From NCBI GenBank assembly GCA_048266425.1, contig JBLWZN010000006.1:1-64000 (forward strand): a stretch of DNA of 64,000 bases, read 5' to 3'. Of the stretch, positions 35,201-44,722 are shown one piece after another. The notes beneath the pieces are model-generated. The model was not told where the DNA came from and made no database searches. It saw nothing but the letters and a program-made list of their open reading frames with translations. The translations under genes and the position numbers were made by a program. The DNA comes from Cerina sp048266425 (GTDB lineage: Bacteria > Bacteroidota > Bacteroidia > Flavobacteriales > Flavobacteriaceae). How positions within the stretch are numbered: the stretch's first letter is position 1; each line of letters begins with the position of its first letter.

Positions 35201-37696
35201 ATGAAACAATTTCTCTCATCTATTTTTTTGCTGTTTTCCATGGTCTTGCAGTCCCAGACCAAGGTAGGCGGGGTAGTGGTGGATGATTCTGGATCGCCGG
35301 TAGCTTTCGCCAATGTGCTTTTTAAGGACTCCTCTGAAGGGACCATCACCAATGATGATGGCCATTTTTATATGGAATCTGAAAAGAGATATGAAACTCT
35401 CGTGATTTCGTTTTTGGGATATAAGACCCAAGAAGTTCCTTTGTCCTCCAGTGTAAATTACAATCTAAAAATTGTATTGGAAGAAGAGAGCGAAAACCTA
35501 AAGGAGGTAGTCGTTTACTCTGGAAAGCAATCTAAAAAGAACAACCCCGCCATCGATATTTTGAGAAAAATTTGGGCCAAAAAGCGTCAGAATGGCCTTC
35601 GGATGTTCGATCAATACGCCTATGATAAATACGAGAAGGTTGAGTTTGATTTGAATACTATAGACAGTGCCTTTATGAAGAAAAAAGTCTTTAAGGGCCT
35701 GGAGTTCGTGTTCCAAGATTTGGATACTTCCAATATTACCGGAAAGACGTATTTGCCCATTTTTTTGAACGAAACCTTTTCCAAGATGTACGGGGATAAC
35801 AATTTAAATGATGAAAGAGAGGTCATTTTGGGTAATAAAAATTCAGGCTTTAGCAATAACCAAGCGATTATTGCCTTCGTCAAGGATCTTTACACCCCTT
35901 ACGATATATATGACAATTATCTTAAATTTTTTGACAAGAGTTTTACCAGTCCGCTTTCCAGAACCGGTATTGAGACTTATAATTATGTGCTGGCCGACAG
36001 TGCTTTCGTAGATAACAAATGGTGCTACAATATTATTTATTACCCAAGGCGGAAGAGCGAGCTCACTTTTAAGGGGGATTTTTGGGTGAACGACACCACG
36101 TTTGCCATAAAAAAAATTAACCTGGAGGTAACGCGGAGCGCAAATATAAATTGGGTAAAGGACATTTATATAGAACAGGAATTTGATGTGGTAAACGATT
36201 CGGTCTTTCTTTTGAAACGGGATTATATGATGAGCAACTTCAGTCTAAGAAAGAAAGAGAATACCCAAGGTGTTTATGGAAAGCGGACCACCGTTTTTAA
36301 AAATTATAAATTTGACGAACCCAAGCCCAAGGAATTCTATAAAACCAAGGGCAATGCCTATAATCCGGAAGTTCTCAATCAGGATGACGCCTTTTGGAAT
36401 ACCAATAGATTGGAGCCGCTGAACAAGGATGAAAAGGGGATTTACAAACTGTTGGATACCTTGGAGACGGTACGCAAGTTCAAGACTTTTTATAATATCG
36501 TCAGTATATTGGGTTCGGGCTATGTGGAGGTGCCCAAATGGAATATGGACATTGGCGATATCTATAGTTGGTTTGGATACAATGAGGCCGAAGGGGTCCG
36601 ATTGCGCGGCGGGGCAAGGACCTATTTCAGTCAAAATGACCCATGGCGATTGGAAGGTTATTTGGCCTATGGATTTAAGGACCATATCGTGAAACATGGG
36701 ATTTCCGCCAAATGGTTGTTGGACAAAAATACGCGCTTGATCGTTTCCGGCGGAAACCGAAAGGATGTGGAACAGCTGGGTATCAGCCTTACTGCGACCA
36801 ATGATGTGCTGGGGCGCAGCATCGCCTCATCCTCTATCGTTACGGTGGGATCTAATGATCGCTTGACGAATATTAACCTGAGTACCTTCAATTTGGAATT
36901 TGAACCGGTGACGAACCTAAGATTGCTTACCGGCGTTTCCTATAGGACCTTGAGTTCGGCCTTACCCGATGCCTTTAGCCTGGATTATGTAGACCTATCC
37001 TCTCCTACGGGTATTTCGTCCGTAACAAAGGATTTTGAGTTTAACAGTACCTTAATTTATACCCCTGGAAAAAAAACCATTGGCTTTGGGGTAGAACGCA
37101 GGAACATAAACGACAATTACAGTACGCTGTTATTGAGCTACACTAAAGGGATGAGCGGCTTTTTTGACAGCGGGTTCGACTATGAAAAATTTCAGTTTTC
37201 CTATGCAAAGCCGTGGCAACTTGGAGGTTTTGGCCGCTTATTGAGTTCAGTGGAAATAGGAAAGACCTTCGGCAACGTGCCATTAGGACTACTCAGCGTG
37301 GTACCGGGTAACCAGACATTTTTTACTCTCTTCAATACGTTCCCCAATTTGAACTTTTATGAGTTTGTTACGGATACCTATGCCTCCGCACATTTTGAAC
37401 ATAATTTTAATGGTAGAATTTTTTCCAGGATACCCTTGGTGCGCAAATGGAACCTAAGGGAAATTGTTGGTCTTCGAGGTGTATGGGGCGAATTGTCAGA
37501 TGCCAATAAAGCCTTGAGCAGTCCTACCAATATCCCTTTAATGGCACCAACGGATAAGATATACTGGGAATATTCCGTAGGGGTTGGCAATATCTTTCGA
37601 ATTTTCAGGATAGATTTCAACTTTCGCGGAAACTATTTGGACAATCCAGATGCCCGACCTTTTGGGATTACAGGTTCCTTTGGATTTAGTTTCTAG
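35201..37696 (+). CDS. DUF5686 outer-membrane-type protein with carboxypeptidase-regulatory-like domain
   Basis: A protein of about 831 residues. The start at 35201 (MKQFLSSIFLLFSMVLQSQ) gives a clean signal peptide; the frame opens 8 codons earlier. A CarboxypepD_reg-like domain follows (VGGVVVDDSGSPVAFANVLF to ISFLGYKTQEVPL), then the DUF5686 region, then many beta-strands to a terminal FGITGSFGFSF, as in outer-membrane barrels. Widespread in Bacteroidota; function unproven. Confidence 0.88.
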   Translation: MKQFLSSIFLLFSMVLQSQTKVGGVVVDDSGSPVAFANVLFKDSSEGTITNDDGHFYMESEKRYETLVISFLGYKTQEVPLSSSVNYNLKIVLEEESENLKEVVVYSGKQSKKNNPAIDILRKIWAKKRQNGLRMFDQYAYDKYEKVEFDLNTIDSAFMKKKVFKGLEFVFQDLDTSNITGKTYLPIFLNETFSKMYGDNNLNDEREVILGNKNSGFSNNQAIIAFVKDLYTPYDIYDNYLKFFDKSFTSPLSRTGIETYNYVLADSAFVDNKWCYNIIYYPRRKSELTFKGDFWVNDTTFAIKKINLEVTRSANINWVKDIYIEQEFDVVNDSVFLLKRDYMMSNFSLRKKENTQGVYGKRTTVFKNYKFDEPKPKEFYKTKGNAYNPEVLNQDDAFWNTNRLEPLNKDEKGIYKLLDTLETVRKFKTFYNIVSILGSGYVEVPKWNMDIGDIYSWFGYNEAEGVRLRGGARTYFSQNDPWRLEGYLAYGFKDHIVKHGISAKWLLDKNTRLIVSGGNRKDVEQLGISLTATNDVLGRSIASSSIVTVGSNDRLTNINLSTFNLEFEPVTNLRLLTGVSYRTLSSALPDAFSLDYVDLSSPTGISSVTKDFEFNSTLIYTPGKKTIGFGVERRNINDNYSTLLLSYTKGMSGFFDSGFDYEKFQFSYAKPWQLGGFGRLLSSVEIGKTFGNVPLGLLSVVPGNQTFFTLFNTFPNLNFYEFVTDTYASAHFEHNFNGRIFSRIPLVRKWNLREIVGLRGVWGELSDANKALSSPTNIPLMAPTDKIYWEYSVGVGNIFRIFRIDFNFRGNYLDNPDARPFGITGSFGFSF

Positions 37697-37698
37697 GA

Positions 37699-37843
37699 GA
37701 ACCACCCCCGCCCTAACCCCTCCACCTTCGGTACCTCCCCTTTCATAAGGGGAGGACCTTGAAAGGTTGCTTAATAACATGAAATGAACTTAGAATAGTC
37801 CCCTCCTTTTTAAGGTGGGGTGCCGGCAGGGCGGGGTGGTTAG
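37699..37843. repeat. GC-rich intergenic inverted repeat
   Basis: ACCACCCCCGCCCT at about 37701 pairs with AGGGCGGGGTGGT at 37828-37840. An inner hairpin CCTCCCC and GGGGAGG lies at about 37735-37757. The base composition is unlike the AT-rich neighbours. It looks like a REP or MITE-type palindrome and may terminate the DUF5686 transcript. Confidence 0.65.
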
Positions 37844-37928
37844 GACCGATAGGATTGGATTTATGGTAGAAATAACTTCCCATTAAATTATTTTCATTTA
37901 CTTTTATAAATCAAATACGGATATCGTT

Positions 37929-38456
37929 ATGGAGAAAAATGAAATCACATCGTTTGATGTACTTATAGAGATTCCGAAAGGAAGTAGAAACAAATACGAA
38001 TACGATTTTGCCCTAAAAAAAATACGGTACGACAGGATGATCTTTTCTTCCATGATGTATCCCGCAGATTACGGATTTGTTCCGGAAACCTTGGCATTGG
38101 ATGGGGACCCCTTGGATGTACTGGTTTTAGTGACCGAACCCACTTTTCCAGGTTGTGTAATGGAGGTGAAGCCAATTGGGGTTTTCCATATGACCGATGA
38201 AAAGGGGCCGGATGAAAAAATAATCTGCGTGCCCATGACGGATCCGGTATGGAACAAGGTCAATGATCTTTATGAGCTGAATCCGCACCTTGTCAAGGAA
38301 ATAGAACATTTTTTTAAGGTTTATAAAGATCTGGAAAAGAAAAAGGTAGATGTCGGTGGCTGGGGAGATGTGGTCGAAGCCAAAGAAATTGTGGCTAAAT
38401 GTATCCAGCGGTTTGTGGATAGCGATGTACCGACCAGGGAGGTAAGCATCAAATAA
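37929..38456 (+). CDS. ppa: inorganic diphosphatase
   Basis: A 175-residue family I soluble pyrophosphatase. The signature is DGDPLDVLVLV with the metal-binding aspartates; IEIPKGSRNKYEYD at the N-terminus carries active-site Glu, Lys and Arg. It hydrolyses cytosolic pyrophosphate, and the pyrophosphate-driven ion pump lies next door, so the two compete for substrate. Confidence 0.96.
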   Translation: MEKNEITSFDVLIEIPKGSRNKYEYDFALKKIRYDRMIFSSMMYPADYGFVPETLALDGDPLDVLVLVTEPTFPGCVMEVKPIGVFHMTDEKGPDEKIICVPMTDPVWNKVNDLYELNPHLVKEIEHFFKVYKDLEKKKVDVGGWGDVVEAKEIVAKCIQRFVDSDVPTREVSIK

Positions 38457-38483
38457 ATTTTATTTCAAGACTAATTTTTATAT

Positions 38484-38518
38484 AGGGACAAGACAATACT
38501 TGTCCCTAATTTTTTTAA
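38484..38518 (+). terminator. Rho-independent terminator after ppa
   Basis: Stem AGGGACAAG (38484-38492) and CTTGTCCCT (38499-38507), loop ACAATA, then AATTTTTTT. Confidence 0.88.
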
Positions 38519-38610
38519 ATGGGTTAATGGGTCCGCAACCAATATTGCCCCAATGCCAAGAGCCTATTTTTAAGTCAAGGATTTACACCTGCCTTATTAT
38601 TAATTTTTAC

Positions 38611-38618
38611 TATTTTTG
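38611..38618 (+). promoter_or_regulatory. -7 box of hppA
   Basis: TATTTTTG matches TAnnTTTG, 28 nt before the ATG. No clear -33 element is seen. Confidence 0.5.
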
Positions 38619-38646
38619 CCCCGCTAAATACTTAACAATCGATTAA

Positions 38647-41043
38647 ATGGAATCCAATATGATTTTTGTGCCAATGGGATTGGCAATTTTAGGTTTAATT
38701 TTTACAGCGATAAAGGCCTCTTGGGTAAAAAAACAAAACCCGGGAAATGAAAAAATGCAATCCATCTCCAAAGCAATCAAGGAAGGTGCTTTAGCCTTTC
38801 TAAATGCGGAGTACCGGTTGCTGACAATCTTTATCTTGATCGCGTCCCTTGCACTGGGTACCATATCCTATTTTGTCGCCACCACGCACTGGATGATTAT
38901 AGTGGCCTTTATTTTTGGTGGGTTCTTTTCTGCCCTAGCAGGAAATGTAGGTATGCGTATTGCTACCGAAGCGAATTCACGAACTACCCAGGCTGCAAGA
39001 ACCAGTCTGCCACAAGCCTTAAAGGTTTCATTTGGTGGCGGAACCGTAATGGGAATGGGAGTCGCTGGGCTGGCTGTATTGGGCCTAAGCCTTTTCTTCT
39101 TCATTTTTGTAAAAATGTTTGTAACGGGAGGCGTCGATTTCTATAACGAGATGACGGTAGCTTTGGAAACTTTGGCCGGCTTTTCGCTGGGTGCGGAATC
39201 CATCGCATTGTTTGCACGTGTAGGTGGTGGTATTTATACCAAGGCTGCAGATGTTGGAGCGGATCTAGTAGGTAAGGTCGAAGCTGGAATTCCTGAGGAT
39301 GATCCACGGAACCCCGCCACCATAGCGGATAACGTGGGTGACAATGTGGGTGACGTTGCTGGAATGGGAGCCGATCTATTTGGCTCGTATGTGGCTACAG
39401 TTTTGGCTTCCATGGTATTGGGCAACTACCTGATCAAAGATATGTCCACAACTTCACAATTTACCGATGCCTTTAGCAATATGGGCCCTATTTTATTGCC
39501 CATCGTGATAGCTGGCGTTGGAATTGTGGCTTCTATAATAGGTACTTTCTTTGTGAAAATATCCAATAACGATGCCAAGGAGGCCCAAGTACAGAAGGCC
39601 TTGGATACCGGAAACTGGACCGCCATTATTTTAACCTTGATCGCGAGTTTCTTTTTAATACGATGGATGTTGCCGGAGACCATGCATATGAGGTTTTTTG
39701 GTGAAGGATATAAGGATATCTCTTCCATGAACGTGTTTTGGGCGGCCTGTATAGGTTTGGCCGTAGGGACTTTAATTTCTGTGGTTACTGCCTATTATAC
39801 AAGTCTCGGTAAAAAGCCGGTAATGGATATTGTAAGGAATAGTTCCACTGGTGCGGCCACCAATATAATTGCCGGTCTATCCGTGGGTATGAAATCTACT
39901 TTCTTTTCGGTTTTGTTGTTCGCTGCAGCGATCTATGGTTCTTATGAATTGGCAGGATTCTACGGGGTTGCACTTGCTGCCTCCGCTATGATGGCCACAA
40001 CTGGGATGCAGTTGGCCATTGATGCTTTTGGTCCTATCGCGGACAACGCTGGTGGGGTTGCCGAAATGAGTGAATTGGACCCCGAAGTGCGTGGACGTAC
40101 CGATATTTTGGATTCTGTTGGGAATACAACTGCAGCTGTTGGCAAAGGTTTCGCCATCGCATCCGCTGCTCTGACGGCTTTGGCATTATTTGCCGCCTAC
40201 GTGACATTTACGGGAATAGACGGCATCAATATTTTTAAGGCCGATGTATTGGCCATGTTGTTCGTAGGCGGGATGATTCCTGTTGTGTTTTCCGCCTTGG
40301 CTATGGAATCCGTAGGAAAGGCAGCTATGGAAATGGTGCAGGAAGTACGCCGTCAATTCCGTGAGATTCCCGGAATTATGGAAGGTACCGGTAAGCCCGA
40401 GTATGCTAAATGTGTAGATATCTCTACCCAAGCTGCATTAAGGGAAATGATATTGCCCGGATTGTTAACTATAATTACTCCTATTATTATCGGACTTGCT
40501 TTTGGTGCCGAACCTTTGGGCGGCTATATGGCAGGTGTATGTGTAAGTGGGGTTATGTGGGCCATATTCCAAAACAACGCGGGGGGTGCCTGGGATAATG
40601 CCAAAAAATCTTTTGAGGCCGGCGTCATGATCGATGGTGTTATGACCTACAAAGGTTCCGAGGCCCATAAGGCTGCCGTGACCGGGGATACCGTGGGTGA
40701 TCCCTTTAAGGATACTTCCGGGCCATCCATGAACATCCTTATTAAATTGACATGTTTGGTAGGCTTGGTGATTGCTCCCATTTTGGGCGAACATGCCGTG
40801 GAAGGGGCAGCTGTTAATCAAAAGGATATTCAAGTAGAGATGAACGTTCAAGGAACGGATTTGGCCGAAGCCACCATAGTTTACACTTCAACTGTAAACG
40901 GGGAGAAAACTACCATGGAAAAAACCTTTAAAGGTTCCCAAGATGAGGTGAAGGCTCAATTGACAGCTTTTGAAGAATCTACCAAGAACACGAATGGGGA
41001 AGTGGAAAAAGTAATAGAAAAGGTGGATATTAAAAAGCAATAG
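38647..41043 (+). CDS. hppA: membrane-bound ion-translocating pyrophosphatase
   Basis: A 798-residue membrane pyrophosphatase with about 16 helices that pumps Na+ or H+ using pyrophosphate. Substrate motifs DDPRNPATIADNVGDNVGD and GVAEMSELDPEVRGRTD are intact. The GNTTAAVGKG stretch has Ala where K+-independent enzymes have Lys, indicating a K+-dependent type, often a Na+ pump. The last ~80 residues (IQVEMNVQGTDLAEATIVY and after) form an extra charged soluble tail. Confidence 0.95.
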   Translation: MESNMIFVPMGLAILGLIFTAIKASWVKKQNPGNEKMQSISKAIKEGALAFLNAEYRLLTIFILIASLALGTISYFVATTHWMIIVAFIFGGFFSALAGNVGMRIATEANSRTTQAARTSLPQALKVSFGGGTVMGMGVAGLAVLGLSLFFFIFVKMFVTGGVDFYNEMTVALETLAGFSLGAESIALFARVGGGIYTKAADVGADLVGKVEAGIPEDDPRNPATIADNVGDNVGDVAGMGADLFGSYVATVLASMVLGNYLIKDMSTTSQFTDAFSNMGPILLPIVIAGVGIVASIIGTFFVKISNNDAKEAQVQKALDTGNWTAIILTLIASFFLIRWMLPETMHMRFFGEGYKDISSMNVFWAACIGLAVGTLISVVTAYYTSLGKKPVMDIVRNSSTGAATNIIAGLSVGMKSTFFSVLLFAAAIYGSYELAGFYGVALAASAMMATTGMQLAIDAFGPIADNAGGVAEMSELDPEVRGRTDILDSVGNTTAAVGKGFAIASAALTALALFAAYVTFTGIDGINIFKADVLAMLFVGGMIPVVFSALAMESVGKAAMEMVQEVRRQFREIPGIMEGTGKPEYAKCVDISTQAALREMILPGLLTIITPIIIGLAFGAEPLGGYMAGVCVSGVMWAIFQNNAGGAWDNAKKSFEAGVMIDGVMTYKGSEAHKAAVTGDTVGDPFKDTSGPSMNILIKLTCLVGLVIAPILGEHAVEGAAVNQKDIQVEMNVQGTDLAEATIVYTSTVNGEKTTMEKTFKGSQDEVKAQLTAFEESTKNTNGEVEKVIEKVDIKKQ

Positions 41044-41064
41044 TTTTTAACATATACTAAAGCG

Positions 41065-41103
41065 AAACCCCGCTAATCGATAGGATTGGCGGGGTTTTAT
41101 TTT
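41065..41103 (+). terminator. terminator shared by hppA and the convergent dNK gene
   Basis: AACCCCGCTAATC pairs with GGATTGGCGGGGTT around GATA, flanked by TTTTATTTTTTT on the plus strand. It lies between two convergent genes. Confidence 0.85.
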
Positions 41104-41134
41104 TTTGGCTAAATTTCGTATAGGGACTTAAAAA

Positions 41135-41749
41135 TTAAAAAAGCCCATTGATTTCCGCATCTATTTTATTGATTACTTGTCCCAGATCCTCCGGATTGTC
41201 CACAAAATTGATTTTGTCCACATCGACAATCAAAAGATTGCTCTTTTCATAACCGTGTACCCAAGCCTCGTATCTTTCGTTTAATCGGCTGAGGTAATCA
41301 ATGGAAATAGTGGTTTCGTAATCCCTTCCTCGTTTATGTATCTGATCTACCAAATTAGGAATGGAACTTCTTAGATAGATCAAGAGGTCCGGTGGCTGCA
41401 CCAAACTCTCCATCAGTTCAAACAGGCTCGTGTAGTTTTTAAAATCCCTATTGGTCATAAGGCCCATGGCATGGAGGTTGGGCGCAAAGATAAAGGCGTC
41501 CTCATAAATGGTCCGATCCTGGATAACATCCTTCCCACTCTCCCGTATCTGTACAATTTGTCTGTACCTGTTGCTCAAGAAATAGATCTGGAGGTTAAAG
41601 CTCCACCTTTCCATCTGGTTATAAAAATCATCTAGGTAAGGATTGTCCACTACATCCTCAAAATGGGCGTCCCATTTATAATGTTTGGCTAGCAATCGGG
41701 TCAATGTAGTCTTTCCCGCACCAATATTTCCTGCAACAGCAATATGCAT
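41135..41749 (-). CDS. deoxynucleoside kinase
   Basis: A 204-residue kinase of the dNK/deoxyguanosine kinase family: P-loop GNIGAGKTT at 7-15, DRTIYEDAFIFA carrying the DRS-like motif, PPDLLIYLRSSIPNLVDQI and the lid RGRDYE. It phosphorylates salvaged deoxynucleosides; specificity cannot be fixed by eye. The metK promoter region begins behind its start. Confidence 0.9.
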   Translation of the reverse strand: MHIAVAGNIGAGKTTLTRLLAKHYKWDAHFEDVVDNPYLDDFYNQMERWSFNLQIYFLSNRYRQIVQIRESGKDVIQDRTIYEDAFIFAPNLHAMGLMTNRDFKNYTSLFELMESLVQPPDLLIYLRSSIPNLVDQIHKRGRDYETTISIDYLSRLNERYEAWVHGYEKSNLLIVDVDKINFVDNPEDLGQVINKIDAEINGLF

Positions 41750-41895
41750 GGGGTTTGAAGATTAATGGTTAGTTATACGTGTTGAACAATGTTGGAGGGT
41801 ACAAGATAAGGGATATCGTTAGATAGTGAAAATCTTTCTGGGATTATTGGATGAAATAATGCGTTTTGACGAAATAAGGATTTGTCCATAAAGAT

Positions 41896-41926
41896 TTTGT
41901 CATCAAAATGTTTTACCATACTTTTG
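41896..41926 (+). promoter_or_regulatory. metK promoter
   Basis: TTTG at 41896-41899, 19 nt, then TACTTTTG (TAnnTTTG) at 41919-41926 match the Bacteroidota sigma consensus exactly. Transcription would begin near 41933, directly before the SAM-II aptamer. The rest of the gap 41750-41895 shows nothing clear. Confidence 0.75.
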
Positions 41927-41938
41927 TTGCCATTATTA

Positions 41939-41992
41939 AGGAGGAATGATTTGACTGCTTGCAACCTCTGTAAAAAATTGCTAAAACAGTTG
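41939..41992 (+). promoter_or_regulatory. SAM-II riboswitch upstream of metK
   Basis: The aptamer is recognised from its conserved parts in order. These are a P1 strand GGAGG (41940-41944), loop GATTTGACTGCTTGCA with the GATTT and TTGCA signatures, P1 partner CCTCT (41965-41969), an A-rich linker and GCTAAAA (41980-41986). The pseudoknot pairs ACTG (41954-41957) with CAGT (41987-41990), which keeps the geometry while changing bases from the known ACC/GGU type. It should lower metK expression when SAM is high. A hairpin CCAAAG-CTTTGG follows at 41996-42012; the start codon is 74 nt away, so the switching mechanism is not obvious. Confidence 0.85.
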
Positions 41993-42066
41993 CTGCCAAA
42001 GCACTTCTTTGGTATGTATACTTCTAGCAATGCATTAAGTCAGGTCTTGCCTATAAAAAATGCATC

Positions 42067-43323
42067 ATGTCATATTTATTTACTTCAGAATCGGTCAGTG
42101 AAGGACACCCCGATAAAATCGCAGATCAGATCAGCGATGCCTTGCTCGATAATTTTTTGGCCTTTGACTCCGAGAGCAAAGTAGCCTGTGAGACTTTAGT
42201 AACCACCGGTCAGGTAATATTGGCGGGAGAGGTAAAGAGCCGCACCTACGTAGATCTACAGACCATTGCCAGGGATGTGATCAACCAAATAGGTTATACC
42301 AAAGGGGAATATCAATTTAGCGGTAGTTCCTGTGGGGTCATTTCCCTTATCCACGAACAATCACAGGATATCAATCAAGGGGTGGATCGTGGCTCTAAAG
42401 AGGAGCAGGGTGCCGGAGACCAAGGTATGATGTTCGGATATGCCACGAAGGAAACCGAAAATTATATGCCCTTGGCTTTGGATATTTCCCATAAAATACT
42501 GCAGGAATTGGCGGTATTGAGAAGGGAGAACGATGAAATTTCCTATTTGCGACCCGATGCAAAGGCACAGGTGACCATAGAATATTCCGATGACAACCTG
42601 CCACAACGCATCGATACGATCGTAGTTTCTACCCAGCACGATCCATTTATGGAGGATGATGCAAAGATGTTGGCCAAGATCAAGAAGGATATCATTGGCA
42701 TCTTGATCCCCCGCGTAAAGAAGCAACTTCCAAAAAGCATTCAGGCCTTGTTCGATGAAAAGATTACCTATCACATCAACCCTACGGGTAAGTTTGTGAT
42801 CGGCGGCCCGCATGGGGATACCGGATTGACCGGGAGAAAGATAATTGTGGATACCTATGGCGGTAAGGGCGCCCACGGAGGAGGGGCATTTAGCGGTAAA
42901 GACCCTAGCAAGGTAGACAGGAGCGCCGCGTATGCCGCACGCCATGCAGCCAAAAATTTGGTCGCTGCCGGAGTTGCCGATGAGTTATTGTTACAGGTGA
43001 GCTATGCTATCGGGGTAGTGAAACCAACATCAATTTATGTGGATACCTTTGGAACCTCCAAAGTAGCGTTGAACGATGGGGAAATCGCCAAAAAGGTGGC
43101 CCAACTCTTCGATATGAGGCCTTTTGCCATTGAGGAACGACTAAAACTTAGAAATCCCATTTATTTGGAAACCGCTGCATATGGGCACATGGGCAAAGAA
43201 CCACGGACAGTGACCAAGGTCTTTGAATCTCCCTATAACGGTAGGATCGGGAAAGAAGTGGAGTTGTTCACTTGGGAGAAATTGGATGCCCAGGAACTAG
43301 TGAAGGCTGCTTTTGGAATCTGA
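42067..43323 (+). CDS. metK: S-adenosylmethionine synthetase
   Basis: A 418-residue MetK that joins ATP and methionine into SAM. Signatures: SEGHPDKIADQISDALLD, GAGDQGMMFGYA and GGKGAHGGGAFSGKD. Full family length. It sits under a SAM-II riboswitch and starts the methionine block. A T-rich run follows the stop codon. Confidence 0.97.
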   Translation: MSYLFTSESVSEGHPDKIADQISDALLDNFLAFDSESKVACETLVTTGQVILAGEVKSRTYVDLQTIARDVINQIGYTKGEYQFSGSSCGVISLIHEQSQDINQGVDRGSKEEQGAGDQGMMFGYATKETENYMPLALDISHKILQELAVLRRENDEISYLRPDAKAQVTIEYSDDNLPQRIDTIVVSTQHDPFMEDDAKMLAKIKKDIIGILIPRVKKQLPKSIQALFDEKITYHINPTGKFVIGGPHGDTGLTGRKIIVDTYGGKGAHGGGAFSGKDPSKVDRSAAYAARHAAKNLVAAGVADELLLQVSYAIGVVKPTSIYVDTFGTSKVALNDGEIAKKVAQLFDMRPFAIEERLKLRNPIYLETAAYGHMGKEPRTVTKVFESPYNGRIGKEVELFTWEKLDAQELVKAAFGI

Positions 43324-43423
43324 TTTTTTTTTAATATAATCCAAGAGGCCGGATGGTCCTATTTTTTTTAATATTTTAAAAACCAGTGTCCGAAATACAT
43401 CGAACACATAAAAATCAAGTCAA

Positions 43424-44701
43424 ATGAGCAATCAAAAATTTTCTACCAATGCCCTGCATGCAGGACATGATGTTACCAAAACAGCAGCAACCCGAGCCGT
43501 TCCTATCTACCAGAGCACCTCTTTTGTTTTCGAAAACTCGGACCATGCAGCGGATATATTTGCATTAAAGGTGCCGGGCAATATTTATACAAGGCTCAAT
43601 AATCCTACCAACGATATTCTGGAACAACGCGTAGCTGCCCTGGAGGGCGGTGTCGCTGCGGTGGTAACTGCTTCTGGCATGTCCGCGATCGCGACAGCAC
43701 TGCTGGTTTTGCTCAAAACAGGCGATCATATTGTGGCTTCCAGTAGCTTATACGGGGGGACCTATAATCTTTTGAGCGTGACCCTGCCGCGTTTGGGGAT
43801 TACGACGACTTTTGTAGATCCGTCCAATCCAGCCAATTTTGGAAAGGCGGTAAAGGAAAATACAAGGGCCATCTTTGTGGAATCCCTTGGAAATCCAAAA
43901 TTGGACGTGCCGGATCTCGAGGCCATCTCCAAGGAAGCGAAAGCCGCTAAAATTCCTTTTATTGTAGATAATACTGTGGCCACTCCTGCACTGTTGAACC
44001 CGATTAAGTACGGTGCCAATATTGTAGTGCATGCCTTGACGAAATATATGAACGGAAATGGTACGGCCTTGGGCGGAGCTATTGTTGATGCAGGAACCTT
44101 CGATTGGAGCAGTGGCAAGTTTCCGGAATTTACAGAACCTTCCCCGGGATATCACGGTTTGGTTTATCACGAGGCTTTGGGGGCAGTTGCCTTTATTGCC
44201 AAAGTCCGGATCGAAGGACTCCGCGATTATGGGGCCGCCCTTAGCCCATTTAATGCATTTCAGATTATACAAGGAGTGGAAACCTTGGAGGTTCGTATAA
44301 AGAGGCATAGCGAAAATGCACTTGCCCTGGCCAAATGGTTGCAGGAAAGGGATGAAGTAGCTTGGGTAAACTATCCAGGCCTGGAAAGTAGCAAATATTA
44401 TAGCTTGGCCAAAAAATACCTGCCAGTGGGACAAAGCGGCTTGTTGACCTTTGGTGTTAAAGGTGGCTATGAGGCGGCGAAAAAGGTTGTGGATGCTACA
44501 AAATTATTTTCCCTTTTGGCCAATCTTGGAGATACTAAATCACTGATCATACACCCTGCCAGCACTACGCACCAACAGCTGGACGATGCTGCCCAAGAGA
44601 GCACAGGAACAACCAAGGATATGATTCGTTTGTCCGTTGGACTGGAGGATTTATCTGACCTTAAAGCGGATCTGGATCAGGCTTTCGCAACTTTGAAATA
44701 A
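43424..44701 (+). CDS. metY: O-acetylhomoserine sulfhydrylase (MetY)
   Basis: A 425-residue Cys/Met-metabolism PLP enzyme that makes homocysteine from O-acetylhomoserine and sulfide. Markers: HAGHDVTKTAATRAVPIYQS, SFVFENSDHAADIF, GTYNLL and the Schiff-base Lys in VVHALTKYMNGNGT. The length and internal insertion fit MetY rather than cystathionine synthase. It lies 21 nt before the MetX-ThrA fusion, so acetylhomoserine maker and user are co-transcribed. Confidence 0.92.
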   Translation: MSNQKFSTNALHAGHDVTKTAATRAVPIYQSTSFVFENSDHAADIFALKVPGNIYTRLNNPTNDILEQRVAALEGGVAAVVTASGMSAIATALLVLLKTGDHIVASSSLYGGTYNLLSVTLPRLGITTTFVDPSNPANFGKAVKENTRAIFVESLGNPKLDVPDLEAISKEAKAAKIPFIVDNTVATPALLNPIKYGANIVVHALTKYMNGNGTALGGAIVDAGTFDWSSGKFPEFTEPSPGYHGLVYHEALGAVAFIAKVRIEGLRDYGAALSPFNAFQIIQGVETLEVRIKRHSENALALAKWLQERDEVAWVNYPGLESSKYYSLAKKYLPVGQSGLLTFGVKGGYEAAKKVVDATKLFSLLANLGDTKSLIIHPASTTHQQLDDAAQESTGTTKDMIRLSVGLEDLSDLKADLDQAFATLK

Positions 44702-44722
44702 AGCATAACAGCAATACATATA

